From Paraburkholderia bonniea (lineage in GTDB: Bacteria; Pseudomonadota; Gammaproteobacteria; Burkholderiales; Burkholderiaceae): DNA of 64,000 nucleotides. Shown here piece by piece: positions 8,051 through 16,886 of the stretch. Location: positions 248,001 to 312,000 of the forward strand of contig NZ_QPEQ01000001.1 of assembly GCF_009455625.1 (NCBI RefSeq), read 5' to 3'. The translations under genes and the position numbers were made by a program. The notes beneath the pieces were generated by a model. It did no database searches, was not told where the DNA came from, and saw nothing but the letters and a program-made list of their open reading frames with translations. Numbering within the stretch: position 1 is the stretch's first letter; the number at the start of each line of letters is the position of its first letter.

Positions 8051-8548
8051 ATGTTTGAACTCGATCACTTTGATCTGGCGCTTCTGGAGGTGCTCCAGCG
8101 CTTTGGCCGTGCGACACATCAACAGCTGGGAGAAGAGGTGCCGCTGTCGCCGTCGCAGATCGGCCGGCGCTTGCAGCGGCTGGAAGCGGTGGGGGTGGTG
8201 GAGGGATACCGGGTGATGCTGAGGCCAGAAAAACTGGGGCTGGGTGTGACCGCGTTTACGAGTCTCAAGCTCAAGCATCACGGCGATTCAATCATCGAGC
8301 AGTTTCAGCAGCAAATCGAGGTGCTGCCCGAAGTGCTCGAATGCCATGCGGTGGTGGGTGATGCGGATTACCTGCTGCGCATTGTTGCGCCAGATCTGAA
8401 TGCGCTTTCAGCGTTCGTCATGAAGAAATTGATGCGTGTGCCCGGCGTAGACAGCGTGCGCTCGAATATCGTGCTGACCACCTTCAAGCGCAATGGCCCG
8501 CTGCCGCTCGGGCATTTGACTCCCGGCGCGGCCTCCTCTGGCACATGA
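8051..8548 (+). CDS. Lrp/AsnC-family transcriptional regulator
   Basis: A 165-residue protein. The N-terminal helix-turn-helix includes GEEVPLSPSQIGRRLQRLEA, and the C-terminal RAM/AsnC-type domain includes VLECHAVVGDADYLLRIVAPD, the usual amino-acid-binding fold. A GGAAA ribosome site precedes the ATG. It is transcribed away from phhA-phhB across a region with a perfect inverted repeat, so it very likely controls phenylalanine catabolism in response to phenylalanine or tyrosine and may regulate itself. The ligand is inferred from neighbours only. Confidence 0.9.
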   Translation: MFELDHFDLALLEVLQRFGRATHQQLGEEVPLSPSQIGRRLQRLEAVGVVEGYRVMLRPEKLGLGVTAFTSLKLKHHGDSIIEQFQQQIEVLPEVLECHAVVGDADYLLRIVAPDLNALSAFVMKKLMRVPGVDSVRSNIVLTTFKRNGPLPLGHLTPGAASSGT

Positions 8549-8591
8549 GATCCCATGCGGAGGCATGAGCTGAGGCTGCGCCGGGTGTGAA

Positions 8592-9122
8592 TCAAGCTGC
8601 GGGTGTGTCGCCCCGTTTGAGCAAATCGACGTAGGCCACAGCCACCAGATCGGTTTCGGCCACGCCGAGTTTGTCGAACATCGCGCGGGCTTCCGCCTGG
8701 CCGCTGGCCTCATCGTCGTTCTGTGCCAGAACCACTTCCAGTTCAATGAAATCGCCCAGGCCATCCACGCGGTCGAGGTGAATTCGTGTGCGTCCCGCGA
8801 GATACACCTGGCGTTCCTTGGTGACGATACCGCTCGTGGTGAGCGCGGTGGCGAGCAGCGCATGCATGGCTTCGGGGTTCGTAACCGGGCTGCGGGTGTA
8901 GTACGACGCTTTAGGGCCATCGCGGTCGTCGCGTTGATAGAAGATCAGCTCGGCCGGAGTGCCGTCATCGAACTGGCGCAGCTTCAGGCGTCCGCGTGGC
9001 ACTTCATAGAAAAAATCCTGCTGGCGAAACGTAAGCGGGGCTTCCGGCGAGAGTTCGGCGGCACGCTCCCGAAGCTGTTCAAAATGCCGCGCACGCGCTT
9101 TGATTTCAATGTTGCGAGCCAT
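8592..9122 (-). CDS. CYTH domain protein (class IV adenylate cyclase / triphosphatase-like)
   Basis: A 176-residue protein. I start it at 9122 because AGGA lies just upstream and the protein then begins with the family signature MARNIEIKAR, the ExExK-type motif that binds triphosphate and metal in the tunnel fold. Later strands include RLKLRQFDDG, ELIFYQRDD and RIHLDRVDGLGDFIELEVVL. CYTH enzymes are adenylate cyclases, thiamine triphosphatases or inorganic triphosphatases; sequence alone does not separate them. It is a single gene, convergent with the Lrp gene. Confidence 0.85.
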   Translation of the reverse strand: MARNIEIKARARHFEQLRERAAELSPEAPLTFRQQDFFYEVPRGRLKLRQFDDGTPAELIFYQRDDRDGPKASYYTRSPVTNPEAMHALLATALTTSGIVTKERQVYLAGRTRIHLDRVDGLGDFIELEVVLAQNDDEASGQAEARAMFDKLGVAETDLVAVAYVDLLKRGDTPAA

Positions 9123-9244
9123 ATGGATTCCTGTTGAATAGGAGTGGTCGGATGATCGGGTGGTCACTTTGATTGATACAGGTGCAACCCGGCGTTCGGT
9201 CTGGCAAAAAATACCGGCAACAGTGCGGCCATTATGAGCCCCGC

Positions 9245-10144
9245 TCATATCGCCCATTGCTGCTCGATGAGTTTGAGCGCTGCTGCGACAGGCGGCTCCT
9301 GGATGCGCGCGGCCAGGGTGATGAAGCTGAGCTGGGTGGGCACCGTGATGCCTTCGACAATCGTGAGGGCATGGGTATGAGCTTCAGCAATCGCGGTTGC
9401 ATCGCGCACCAGTGTTAGACCGATGCCCGATTTGAGCAGGTCTAGCATCGAGGGTTCCTGATCGACCTCCGCAACTTTAACTGGCGTGACACCGGCTTCA
9501 GCGAAACGCTGCGAGAGCAGCCGATGGTGGGCTGATGCGGGTGGCGTCCAGATCCATGGCAGTGCGGCCAGTGCACGCCAGTCGTGGGCTTCTTTCACGC
9601 GCTCACGCCAGCCTGCCGGAGCGAGCACGCGGTACTGAAAGTGCGTGAGTGTCAGCGTATGGAAGGCCTCGGCGTTGCGTGCCCCATCGTCGCCAGGCTG
9701 GCCGATGTAATACCCGACGTCGAGTTCGCCAGCGCGAATCTGGTCCAGCACCCAGCCGGACATGCCATGGCGTAGTGCGGTTTCAATGTGTGGCCAGGTT
9801 TCCACCAGCTGCTTTAAAAATCCCCCTAGCCGCAAGAACGCCGGATCCAGGATGGTGCCGATCCGCAGCCGGCCACGCACTTCATGGTGCAGCGCGGTCG
9901 CCGCCCGCTGGACCTCGTACACCGCCCCCAGCGCCCGTTCGGCATGCGGCAGCAGCGTTTGGCCATCACGTGTCAGCACCAGCCCGTGTGAGGTGCGGGT
10001 GAAAAGCATCACGCCCAGCGCGCTTTGCAAATGCTTGATTTGCAGGCTCACGGCTGGCTGGGTCAGATGCAGATGGGTGGCGGCACGGGTCAGATTGCCT
10101 TCGCGTGCGACGGTGACAAATGCCCGGAGAAGATTCAGGTCCAT
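9245..10144 (-). CDS. LysR-family transcriptional regulator
   Basis: A 299-residue protein of typical family length. The N-terminal winged helix has LRAFVTVAREGNLTRAATHL and LTQPAVSLQIKHLQSALG. The rest is a two-lobed effector-binding domain. It is divergent from mmsA, and a GATAT-N11-ATATC site lies directly upstream of its start (10150-10170), so it most likely regulates mmsA and the GMC oxidoreductase gene and itself. Effector unknown. Confidence 0.88.
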   Translation of the reverse strand: MDLNLLRAFVTVAREGNLTRAATHLHLTQPAVSLQIKHLQSALGVMLFTRTSHGLVLTRDGQTLLPHAERALGAVYEVQRAATALHHEVRGRLRIGTILDPAFLRLGGFLKQLVETWPHIETALRHGMSGWVLDQIRAGELDVGYYIGQPGDDGARNAEAFHTLTLTHFQYRVLAPAGWRERVKEAHDWRALAALPWIWTPPASAHHRLLSQRFAEAGVTPVKVAEVDQEPSMLDLLKSGIGLTLVRDATAIAEAHTHALTIVEGITVPTQLSFITLAARIQEPPVAAALKLIEQQWAI

Positions 10145-10149
10145 ATCTT

Positions 10150-10170
10150 GATATTAGCGCGGCTTATATC
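10150..10170. promoter_or_regulatory. LysR-type box (GATAT-N11-ATATC)
   Basis: The dyad GATAT (10150-10154) and ATATC (10166-10170) fits the T-N11-A rule for LysR-type binding sites. It starts 6 bp upstream of the LysR start codon and lies in the region shared with mmsA. Confidence 0.55.
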
Positions 10171-10331
10171 GCACCTGAGCGGAACTCATTGGATTTCCTG
10201 GTGTGTTGCCGCTTACGCTGCACGGCACACACGATTTTTTATGCGCTGGCTGGTGATGTCGTGGTGATGCCGATGTCGTGCAGATGCCTGGTGCCGGAGC
10301 GCATTCGATCAATACAACGAGGATAGACACG

Positions 10332-11855
10332 ATGAGCGAAACCCATCAACGCGACACGCAGTTGCGCACGCTGACGCACTTCATCAACGGTCAGGCAGTA
10401 GCCGGAACCAGCACGCGTTTCGGCGAAGTTTTCAACCCGGCGCTGGGCGATGTGACTGCGCGGGTGCCGCTGGCGCATGTTGCGGAGGTCGATGCGGCGG
10501 TGGCGGCGGCGCAAGCGGCTTTCCCGGCATGGAGCGAAACGGCACCAATCAAGCGAGCCCGGGTGTTGTTCAAGTTCAAGGAGCTATTGGACCGTCATCA
10601 CGATGAGCTAGCCGAGCTGATTACACGGGAGCATGGCAAGGTGCGCTCCGATGCCCATGGCGAGGTGATGCGCGGCATCGAGATCGTCGAATTCGCTTGT
10701 GGCATTCCCAACCTGCTGAAAACCGCCTTTACCGACCAGATCGGCGGGGGGATTGATAACTGGAATTTGCGTCAGCCACTGGGCGTCGTGGCGGGCGTGA
10801 CGCCATTCAACTTTCCGATGATGGTGCCGTGCTGGATGTTTCCGCTGGCGCTGGCCTGCGGCAATACCTTCGTGCTGAAACCATCGGAGCGCGATCCATC
10901 GGCTGCGATCCGTCTGGCTGAACTGTTCAAGGAGGCGGGCTTGCCCGATGGCGTATTCAACGTGGTGCATGGCGACAAGGTCGCAGTCGATGCCTTGCTC
11001 GCGCATCCGGGGATCAGTGCGTTGTCGTTTGTCGGCTCGACGCCGATTGCTGAATATATCTACACCGAAGGCACGAAACGCGGCAAACGTGTGCAGGCGC
11101 TGGGCGGGGCAAAGAATCATCTGGTGGTGATGCCGGATGCTGATCTCGATCAGGTGGTGGATGCGTTGATGGGGGCGGCATATGGCTCGGCAGGGGAGCG
11201 TTGCATGGCGATTTCAGTGGCGGTGGCCGTGGGCCCGGTTGCGGATGAACTGGTCGAACGGCTGACGCCTCGCGTGCAAGCGCTGAAAATCCGCAACGGC
11301 CTTGATGCCGATGCCGAAATGGGCCCGCTGGTGAGCGCTGCACATCGGGCGAAGGTGGAGGGGTATATCCAGGCGGGCATCACTGAGGGTGCCAGGCTGG
11401 TGGTGGATGGCCGGGGTCATCAGGTGGCGCTGCATGAGCGCGGATTTTTTCTGGGCGGCACGCTGTTCGATCAGGTGCAGACCGGAATGACGATCTATCA
11501 GGAAGAAATTTTCGGACCGGTGCTGTGCGTCGTGCGTGTGCCGGATTTCGCGGCGGCTGTTGCGCTGGTCAATGCGCATGAGTTTGCCAACGGGGTTTCA
11601 TGCTTCACCTCGGATGGCGGTATCGCGCGGGCGTTTGCGCGGCAGATTCAGGTTGGCATGGTGGGCATCAACGTGCCGATTCCAGTGCCGATGGCATGGC
11701 ATTCGTTTGGCGGCTGGAAGCGTTCGCTGTTTGGCGATCACCATGCTTATGGCGAAGAAGGTCTGCGTTTTTACACGCGTTACAAGAGCGTGATGCAGCG
11801 CTGGCCAGACAGCATCGCCAAGGGTGCTGAGTTCACCATGCCGGTCGCCAGTTAA
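10332..11855 (+). CDS. mmsA: Methylmalonate-semialdehyde dehydrogenase (CoA-acylating)
   Basis: A 507-residue aldehyde dehydrogenase that converts methylmalonate semialdehyde (valine/thymine breakdown) or malonate semialdehyde to propionyl- or acetyl-CoA with NAD. Catalytic Cys291 lies in [11 protein letters not shown]. The position of the usual general-base Glu reads ALGGAKNH (257-264), the form seen in CoA-dependent members that lack this Glu. The coenzyme site includes VTPFNFPMM and KPSERDPS. The start at 10332 (MSETHQ) is chosen over an upstream ATG at 10278. A LysR gene is divergent, and a GMC oxidoreductase gene follows immediately. Confidence 0.92.
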   Translation: MSETHQRDTQLRTLTHFINGQAVAGTSTRFGEVFNPALGDVTARVPLAHVAEVDAAVAAAQAAFPAWSETAPIKRARVLFKFKELLDRHHDELAELITREHGKVRSDAHGEVMRGIEIVEFACGIPNLLKTAFTDQIGGGIDNWNLRQPLGVVAGVTPFNFPMMVPCWMFPLALACGNTFVLKPSERDPSAAIRLAELFKEAGLPDGVFNVVHGDKVAVDALLAHPGISALSFVGSTPIAEYIYTEGTKRGKRVQALGGAKNHLVVMPDADLDQVVDALMGAAYGSAGERCMAISVAVAVGPVADELVERLTPRVQALKIRNGLDADAEMGPLVSAAHRAKVEGYIQAGITEGARLVVDGRGHQVALHERGFFLGGTLFDQVQTGMTIYQEEIFGPVLCVVRVPDFAAAVALVNAHEFANGVSCFTSDGGIARAFARQIQVGMVGINVPIPVPMAWHSFGGWKRSLFGDHHAYGEEGLRFYTRYKSVMQRWPDSIAKGAEFTMPVAS

Positions 11856-11858
11856 GTG

Positions 11859-13493
11859 ATGCGGCACATGCATGGCGCGAGTGCCGAGATGTTCGATTAC
11901 ATCGTAGTGGGTGCCGGTACGGCGGGTTGTGTGCTGGCCAATCGCTTGAGCGAAGACCCGACGGTTTCGGTGCTGCTGCTCGAAGCGGGCGGAAAAGATA
12001 ACTACCCATGGATTCACGTGCCGGTGGGGTATCTGTACTGCATCGGTAATCCCCGCACCGACTGGCTGTATCAAACGCAGGCACAACCTGGTTTGAACGG
12101 GCGCTCGCTGGGTTATCCGCGTGGCCGTGTGCTGGGCGGCAGTTCGTCGATCAACGGCATGATTTACATGCGCGGCCAGCGTGAGGATTACGACGAATGG
12201 GCGCGCATTACGCAGGATGCGGGCTGGTCGTGGGAGGCGGTGCTGCCGGTGTTCCGGCGCAGCGAGGATCACTACGGCGGCACTAGCGCGTGGCATGGAG
12301 CGGGCGGGCCATGGCGGGTCGAACGGCAACGCCTGAGGTGGAAGATTCTTGAGACTTTCGCTGAGGCCGCGCAGCAAATGGGGCTGCCCGCCACCGATGA
12401 TTTCAATCGAGGCGACAACACGGGTGTGGGTTACTTCGAGGTGAACCAGAAGCGCGGCGTGCGCTGGAGTGCTGCCAAAGCGTTTTTACGTCCCGCGCTC
12501 AAGCGCGCGAACCTGACGGTGCGCACCCATGCGCAGACTCAACAGTTGTTGTTCGAAGGACGGCGGTGCAGTGGGGTGAAGTATCGCTGCGATGGGGTTG
12601 ACCTGAGCGTTCACGCGCGCCGCGAGGTGCTGCTTAGCGCGGGAGCGGTGAATTCGCCGCAATTGCTGGAGCTGTCCGGGATTGGCGCAGGTGAGCGTTT
12701 GCGAGCGCTTGGGATTGAGGTGATTCACGAGCTGCCAGGTGTCGGTGAGAATCTTCAGGATCACTTGCAATTAAGGATGGCGTTTCGCGTGAGCGGGGTG
12801 CCAACACTGAATACAGTTTCGGCGCACTGGTGGGGTAAGGCGCGGATTGCGCTGGAATATGCGCTGCTGCGGCGCGGTGCGATGTCGATGGCACCGTCGC
12901 AGCTTGGTGCGTTTGCCTGTTCTGACGTGGTGGGTCCGGCGGCTGGCCGGCCTGATCTGGAGTTTCACGTACAGCCGTTATCGCTGGAGCGTTTCGGCGA
13001 GCCATTACATCGCTTCAACGCGTTTACTGCGTCAGTGTGCCCATTGCGCCCAACGTCGCGCGGCAGCGTGCATATCGCGTCGCCCGATTCTTACGCACCG
13101 CCGTTGATTGCACCCAATTACCTGGCCACGGCGGAAGATCGTCAGGTGGCGGCTAACGCGTTGCGTCTGGCGCGGCGGATCGTGGCGGCTCCCGCGCTGG
13201 CGCGTTATCAGCCACAAGAGTTGAGGCCCGGCATCGAGTATCAGACTGAAGCCGAACTTCAGCAGGCGGCGAGCGAGCTTGGCACGACGATTTTTCATCC
13301 TGTTGGCACTTGCCGCATGGGGCATCGGGATGATCCGCTGGCGGTGGTCGATTCACATTTGCGCGTGCGTGGGGTGACGGGCCTGCGTGTGGTGGATGCA
13401 TCGGTGATGCCGGTGATTACTTCTGGCAATACGAATGCGCCAACGCTGATGATTGCCGAACGCGCTGCTGACTTGCTGCGCGCGGAGCGTTAG
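11859..13493 (+). CDS. GMC-family FAD oxidoreductase (choline dehydrogenase-like)
   Basis: A protein of about 544 residues. The dinucleotide-binding motif DYIVVGAGTAGCVLANRL is at the N-terminus, followed by VLGGSSSINGMIYMRGQR and the GMC signature 2 stretch LLSAGAVNSPQLLELSGIG. The C-terminal active site has HPVGTCRMG (His) and GNTNAPTLMIAERAADL. These flavoproteins oxidise alcohols. The gene starts within a few bases of the mmsA stop, so it probably supplies the semialdehyde that MmsA oxidises, an inference from context. GTG at 11856, ATG at 11859 and ATG at 11889 are all possible starts; none has a strong ribosome site. Confidence 0.88.
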   Translation: MRHMHGASAEMFDYIVVGAGTAGCVLANRLSEDPTVSVLLLEAGGKDNYPWIHVPVGYLYCIGNPRTDWLYQTQAQPGLNGRSLGYPRGRVLGGSSSINGMIYMRGQREDYDEWARITQDAGWSWEAVLPVFRRSEDHYGGTSAWHGAGGPWRVERQRLRWKILETFAEAAQQMGLPATDDFNRGDNTGVGYFEVNQKRGVRWSAAKAFLRPALKRANLTVRTHAQTQQLLFEGRRCSGVKYRCDGVDLSVHARREVLLSAGAVNSPQLLELSGIGAGERLRALGIEVIHELPGVGENLQDHLQLRMAFRVSGVPTLNTVSAHWWGKARIALEYALLRRGAMSMAPSQLGAFACSDVVGPAAGRPDLEFHVQPLSLERFGEPLHRFNAFTASVCPLRPTSRGSVHIASPDSYAPPLIAPNYLATAEDRQVAANALRLARRIVAAPALARYQPQELRPGIEYQTEAELQQAASELGTTIFHPVGTCRMGHRDDPLAVVDSHLRVRGVTGLRVVDASVMPVITSGNTNAPTLMIAERAADLLRAER

Positions 13494-13502
13494 CGGCCGG
13501 GC

Positions 13503-14957
13503 TCAGACGGTGCTCGGCTCACGCAGGAAAACGCACGTGACAAGCAGCGCAAGCCCCATCAGCCCCGCCGAGACCATAGCCGAGGTCGCAACCGCATGGG
13601 TCAGCGCAGCCTGGACAGTGAGGTCCGCAGCGGGGCTGCCGGTGAGACCGGCAATTGTGACGATGATGGCGGTGCCTAATGAACCACCGACATGATGGGT
13701 GACGTTAATCAGGCCCGAAGCGGCACCGGTGTCCTGCGCTGCGATGCCGCTCATACCCGCACTGGTGAGCGGAACCAGTGCCGCGCCGGTGCCGAGGCCG
13801 AGCAGGATCGTGGGCAGAAAGATCTGCGGGAAAAACGACGACTGGTAAGTGATCTGGCTTAACCACGCCATGCCACTCAGAACAGCGCAAAGACCGAGAG
13901 CCAGCAGCGCTGTCGAACCGATACGCCGCGTAAGTTTCGGTACCACCAAAATCACTGTGAGGCATTGGGTCAGTGCTAACGGCACGAAGGCGAGACCGGC
14001 CTGAAACGCGCTATAGCCGCGCACAGCCTGGACGTACTGCATCAGAAAGAAGAAGGTGCCTAGCATGCCGCCAATCATCAGTGTCCGGCACAGATATGCA
14101 GCAGAGCGTCTGCCACAGGCGAACAGCCGCAACGGCAGTAGAGCTTGCGCCGCGCGTTGTTCAATCAGGATGAACGCAAGCAGCAGGCCACTGCCGGTAC
14201 AGAACAGCAGCGCTAGTTGCAGGCCGCGAAAGCCTGGTGTGGCCGCATAGATGAAGCTGTAGACCAACGTCGTCATCGCCAGGGTTCCGGTGATCGCACC
14301 ACTGAGGTCGAAGCGGCTGAACGTGCCAAACGTGCTGCACGTACGGCCTGCGCTGTGCGCTGGCTGCTGGGGCAGATAGCGCGGCGCGAGCAAGAGCAGC
14401 ATCGCCCCGACAGGCAGGTTAATCAGCAGAACAGAACGCCATGACCACGCGTCGGTCATCAGGCCACCAAGCACAAGTCCGATTGCGCTGCCTGCGCCCG
14501 ACACGGCGGTGTAAAAGCTGATGGCGCGGATGCGTTCAGGGCCATGGGGCGAAAAATCCATCAGAAAGGCCAGTGCGGCAGGGGCGGCACAGGCAGCGGC
14601 GAGTCCTTGAACGGCACGCGCGCTGAGCAGCCATGCGGCAGATTGAGCCAGCCCAGCACCCAGCGAGGCGAGCGTAAAGGCGGCGATAGCCAGCAGCAGC
14701 ACTCGGCGGCGGCCAAGCACATCGCCCAGGCGCGCACCGAGCAGCATGCAGCCGCCGAACGCTAACGCATAGGCGTTTTGCACCCAGGAAAGGCTGGCGA
14801 GCGAAAACGCAAAGCTCGCGTGAATCTGCGGTAGTGCGGCGTATAGAACGGTGGAGTCCAGCGTAATCATCAACTGGCAGATGAGTACCAGTGCAGAGGC
14901 AACGCCCAGGGTGCTGGCGCGAGGTGAGAGCGGGACGGGGCTGGCGGACGATGCCAT
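13503..14957 (-). CDS. DHA2-family MFS exporter (EmrB/QacA-like)
   Basis: A 484-residue membrane transporter with many hydrophobic helices (family norm 14). It has the MFS motif A GARLGDVLGRRRVLL in the loop after helix 2 and the early sequence LMITLDSTVLYAALPQI typical of DHA2 exporters. These are proton-driven efflux pumps for drugs or natural products. It is the last of four minus-strand genes, starting 8 bp after the GRDP-like gene stops, so it is the likely exporter of whatever the peptide gene at 16887-17054 makes. ATG at 14957 is preferred to TTG at 14960. Confidence 0.9.
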   Translation of the reverse strand: MASSASPVPLSPRASTLGVASALVLICQLMITLDSTVLYAALPQIHASFAFSLASLSWVQNAYALAFGGCMLLGARLGDVLGRRRVLLLAIAAFTLASLGAGLAQSAAWLLSARAVQGLAAACAAPAALAFLMDFSPHGPERIRAISFYTAVSGAGSAIGLVLGGLMTDAWSWRSVLLINLPVGAMLLLLAPRYLPQQPAHSAGRTCSTFGTFSRFDLSGAITGTLAMTTLVYSFIYAATPGFRGLQLALLFCTGSGLLLAFILIEQRAAQALLPLRLFACGRRSAAYLCRTLMIGGMLGTFFFLMQYVQAVRGYSAFQAGLAFVPLALTQCLTVILVVPKLTRRIGSTALLALGLCAVLSGMAWLSQITYQSSFFPQIFLPTILLGLGTGAALVPLTSAGMSGIAAQDTGAASGLINVTHHVGGSLGTAIIVTIAGLTGSPAADLTVQAALTHAVATSAMVSAGLMGLALLVTCVFLREPSTV

Positions 14958-14965
14958 CAATCAAG

Positions 14966-15529
14966 TCACGCAGCCGTGACAGGGTTTGCATCAGCATTGG
15001 CTTCGATGCCGGCATCAGCTTCGGCATCAAGCATGGCGATTTGCTGGAGCGACAAGCCCATTTCTTCGTGCAGAAACCGGACCATCGTCCAGTGCGGCAA
15101 CGCTTCTTTATCGAACGGCCCGAACGCTTCCCGATACAACGGCAGCCAGCGTAACGATTCGGCAATCAACTGTTCTCGCTCGGGTGTTTGCTGATAGGTG
15201 TCATACGGCAGGCTGCGGTGATGGATGAAGAAGCGGCCTGGCAGACGCTCTTCGCAGAGCTCGCGGTATTCACGGGTTTGCAGGATCAGGTAGTGCCAGA
15301 TTTCGTCGATAGCCTGTTCGACGGGCAAAAAGAGGCCGCCTAGCTGCTCGCGGTGGCGTGAGATCAGATACAGGTAACGCAGGCACTCAATCACCTGGCG
15401 CTGTGCAATGGCTGGCGTGACGCCGGTTTGCTGGATCACGTGCTGCACGGTTTCGTCGAACAGTGGTGCATCGAGCCATGGATAGCGTTCATCCTGGATG
15501 GGTGACGTTTGCGTAGACATGCTAGACAT
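14966..15529 (-). CDS. Small GRDP/DUF1399-like protein in the peptide cluster
   Basis: A 187-residue soluble protein. The ATG at 15529 has an ideally spaced AAGGAAG; the ATG at 15520 is an alternative. The region AIDEIWHYLILQTREYRELC followed by GRFFIHH (about residues 90-122) resembles, from memory, the DEIWH...T..Y...C....FxHH pattern of glycine-rich-domain-protein-like sequences, whose biochemical role is not known to me. The conserved His residues could bind metal. The gene overlaps the end of the adenylate-forming enzyme gene by 8 bp and lies 8 bp before the exporter start. It is therefore probably a maturation or partner protein for the peptide product. Confidence 0.65.
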   Translation of the reverse strand: MSSMSTQTSPIQDERYPWLDAPLFDETVQHVIQQTGVTPAIAQRQVIECLRYLYLISRHREQLGGLFLPVEQAIDEIWHYLILQTREYRELCEERLPGRFFIHHRSLPYDTYQQTPEREQLIAESLRWLPLYREAFGPFDKEALPHWTMVRFLHEEMGLSLQQIAMLDAEADAGIEANADANPVTAA

Positions 15530-16799
15530 GCGCTTCCTTCTCACGGTTTTGCCCGGCTCGGGTGAGCCAGACGTATTTGCCGGATCTTCCGATTGGAATA
15601 TGGCTGCAGTGTTCGAGCGTGCAGTCGAGCCCGGTGGTTTGTGCGATCCGGTGCTGTAACGCCGCTGCAGCGTCAGCCGGGATGGGCTGCTCATCGAAGG
15701 TGGTGTAGCGCAGTTGTGCTTGCGGCGCATCCAGCAGATGCAACTGGTACAGGAAAATTTCCGCCGATGCTTCGCTGATCCAGTCATCGAAATTGCCATG
15801 CGCGAAAAGGCCACTATCCAGACTCAGCAGTTCTTTCTCGCGGCCGCAAAAGCGCGCGATTTTTTCTGGATTGGCGGAGCCATCAGTGGTTTGCACGCAG
15901 TCGCCCGAGCGATAGCGGATCAGTGGCATATACGGATTGCGCACGCTGGACACAATCAGGCTGTAAATCGAGCGGTTGCCGCTGACTGGCAGCAGTTCAG
16001 CCTGCATCTGGCCTAGATAGGGCGAGTAATTTCCCTGGCAGTCGCTGTAGTAGATATAGCCAAGTTCAGTGCTGCCAACGAGATCAACGACCGGGCAGTC
16101 AAACCGCTGCAGCAGGAAACGCCGCACATTGCGCGGCGTGTATTCGTAAGCGTGAATGATGCTGGCAGGCGGATGGAACTCGTGTTGCAGCCCAAAGCGG
16201 CTGATTTTTCGTAGCAGGTGAGCCAGGTAGTAGCTTGAGCAATCCAGGTGATACCAGCCCTGCGGATGAGTTTGCCGGATCAGCGCAATTTCGCTGAGCA
16301 TGCATTCAACTTCGCTTTTGCTCCATAACGCCGGGTCAGCTTGCTGGTTTAGATAGAGCGTGCGCGCGTCGAGCCGGCGTGGTTCCAGAGCGGGGTGAGC
16401 ATCAGGATTTACCCGGGTGCTGGATTGGCGCGCATTAACCCGGATAACGTGTTCGGTGGCCATGACCGTGGTAATAGAGACGCGTTGGCAGTTTTGTTGC
16501 CATGTGAATGCAATATCTGGATGTTCACTCCAGAGCTGGTAATAAGAATGCAGCAGAAAATACGGTGGCCGGATAAGGTGCATGCGAGCATGGTTGGTTC
16601 CGGTCGAGAGAATATATTCAGCCTTGCCCGTGCTTAAAGCGTTTTCAAGTTGCGGCGTCATCCAGTTTTCTGGAAAATCACGAGCAATTTCAGCTTTCTC
16701 CAGAATAGGGAAATATTTTTTCTGAATGGCATCCTGATATAGCGGAATGTGCTTTACCAGATCAATCATTTCTGAAGATGGCTGATTATCAAGCTTCAT
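15522..16799 (-). CDS. PaaK/LuxE-like adenylate-forming enzyme (candidate peptide-modifying ligase)
   Basis: A 425-residue protein with the layout of the phenylacetate-CoA ligase / coenzyme F390 synthetase / LuxE group. It shows a phosphate loop STGTNHARMHL (65-75), an aromatic-acid/AMP motif VVDLVGSTELGYIY (237-250), PLIRYRSGD with the ribose-binding Asp300, the hinge GREKELL (319-325) and a C-terminal IGRSGK that could hold the catalytic Lys. Such enzymes activate a carboxylate as an acyl-AMP. It is not a close match to normal PaaK and lacks paa neighbours. It follows the 55-residue Cys-repeat peptide gene by 87 bp, so the peptide or a group added to it may be the substrate (inference). Confidence 0.7.
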   Translation of the reverse strand: MKLDNQPSSEMIDLVKHIPLYQDAIQKKYFPILEKAEIARDFPENWMTPQLENALSTGKAEYILSTGTNHARMHLIRPPYFLLHSYYQLWSEHPDIAFTWQQNCQRVSITTVMATEHVIRVNARQSSTRVNPDAHPALEPRRLDARTLYLNQQADPALWSKSEVECMLSEIALIRQTHPQGWYHLDCSSYYLAHLLRKISRFGLQHEFHPPASIIHAYEYTPRNVRRFLLQRFDCPVVDLVGSTELGYIYYSDCQGNYSPYLGQMQAELLPVSGNRSIYSLIVSSVRNPYMPLIRYRSGDCVQTTDGSANPEKIARFCGREKELLSLDSGLFAHGNFDDWISEASAEIFLYQLHLLDAPQAQLRYTTFDEQPIPADAAAALQHRIAQTTGLDCTLEHCSHIPIGRSGKYVWLTRAGQNREKEAHV

Positions 16800-16844
16800 C
16801 GAAATTTTGCGCGTGAAAAATAGAGGGCCAGAAATGGAAGTTGC

Positions 16845-16867
16845 GCCTGGAGCAACTTGCCCCAGGC
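16845..16867 (-). other. Hairpin between precursor-peptide gene and enzyme gene
   Basis: GCCTGG (16845-16850) pairs with CCAGGC (16862-16867). The inner bases AGCAA/TTGCC extend the stem across one G-U pair to a tiny loop. It lies 20 bp after the peptide stop codon. No T-run follows on the minus strand. Hairpins in this place in peptide operons commonly let the precursor transcript outnumber the enzyme transcript. Confidence 0.55.
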
Positions 16868-16886
16868 ACGTCAGGTTAGCTGCTGC

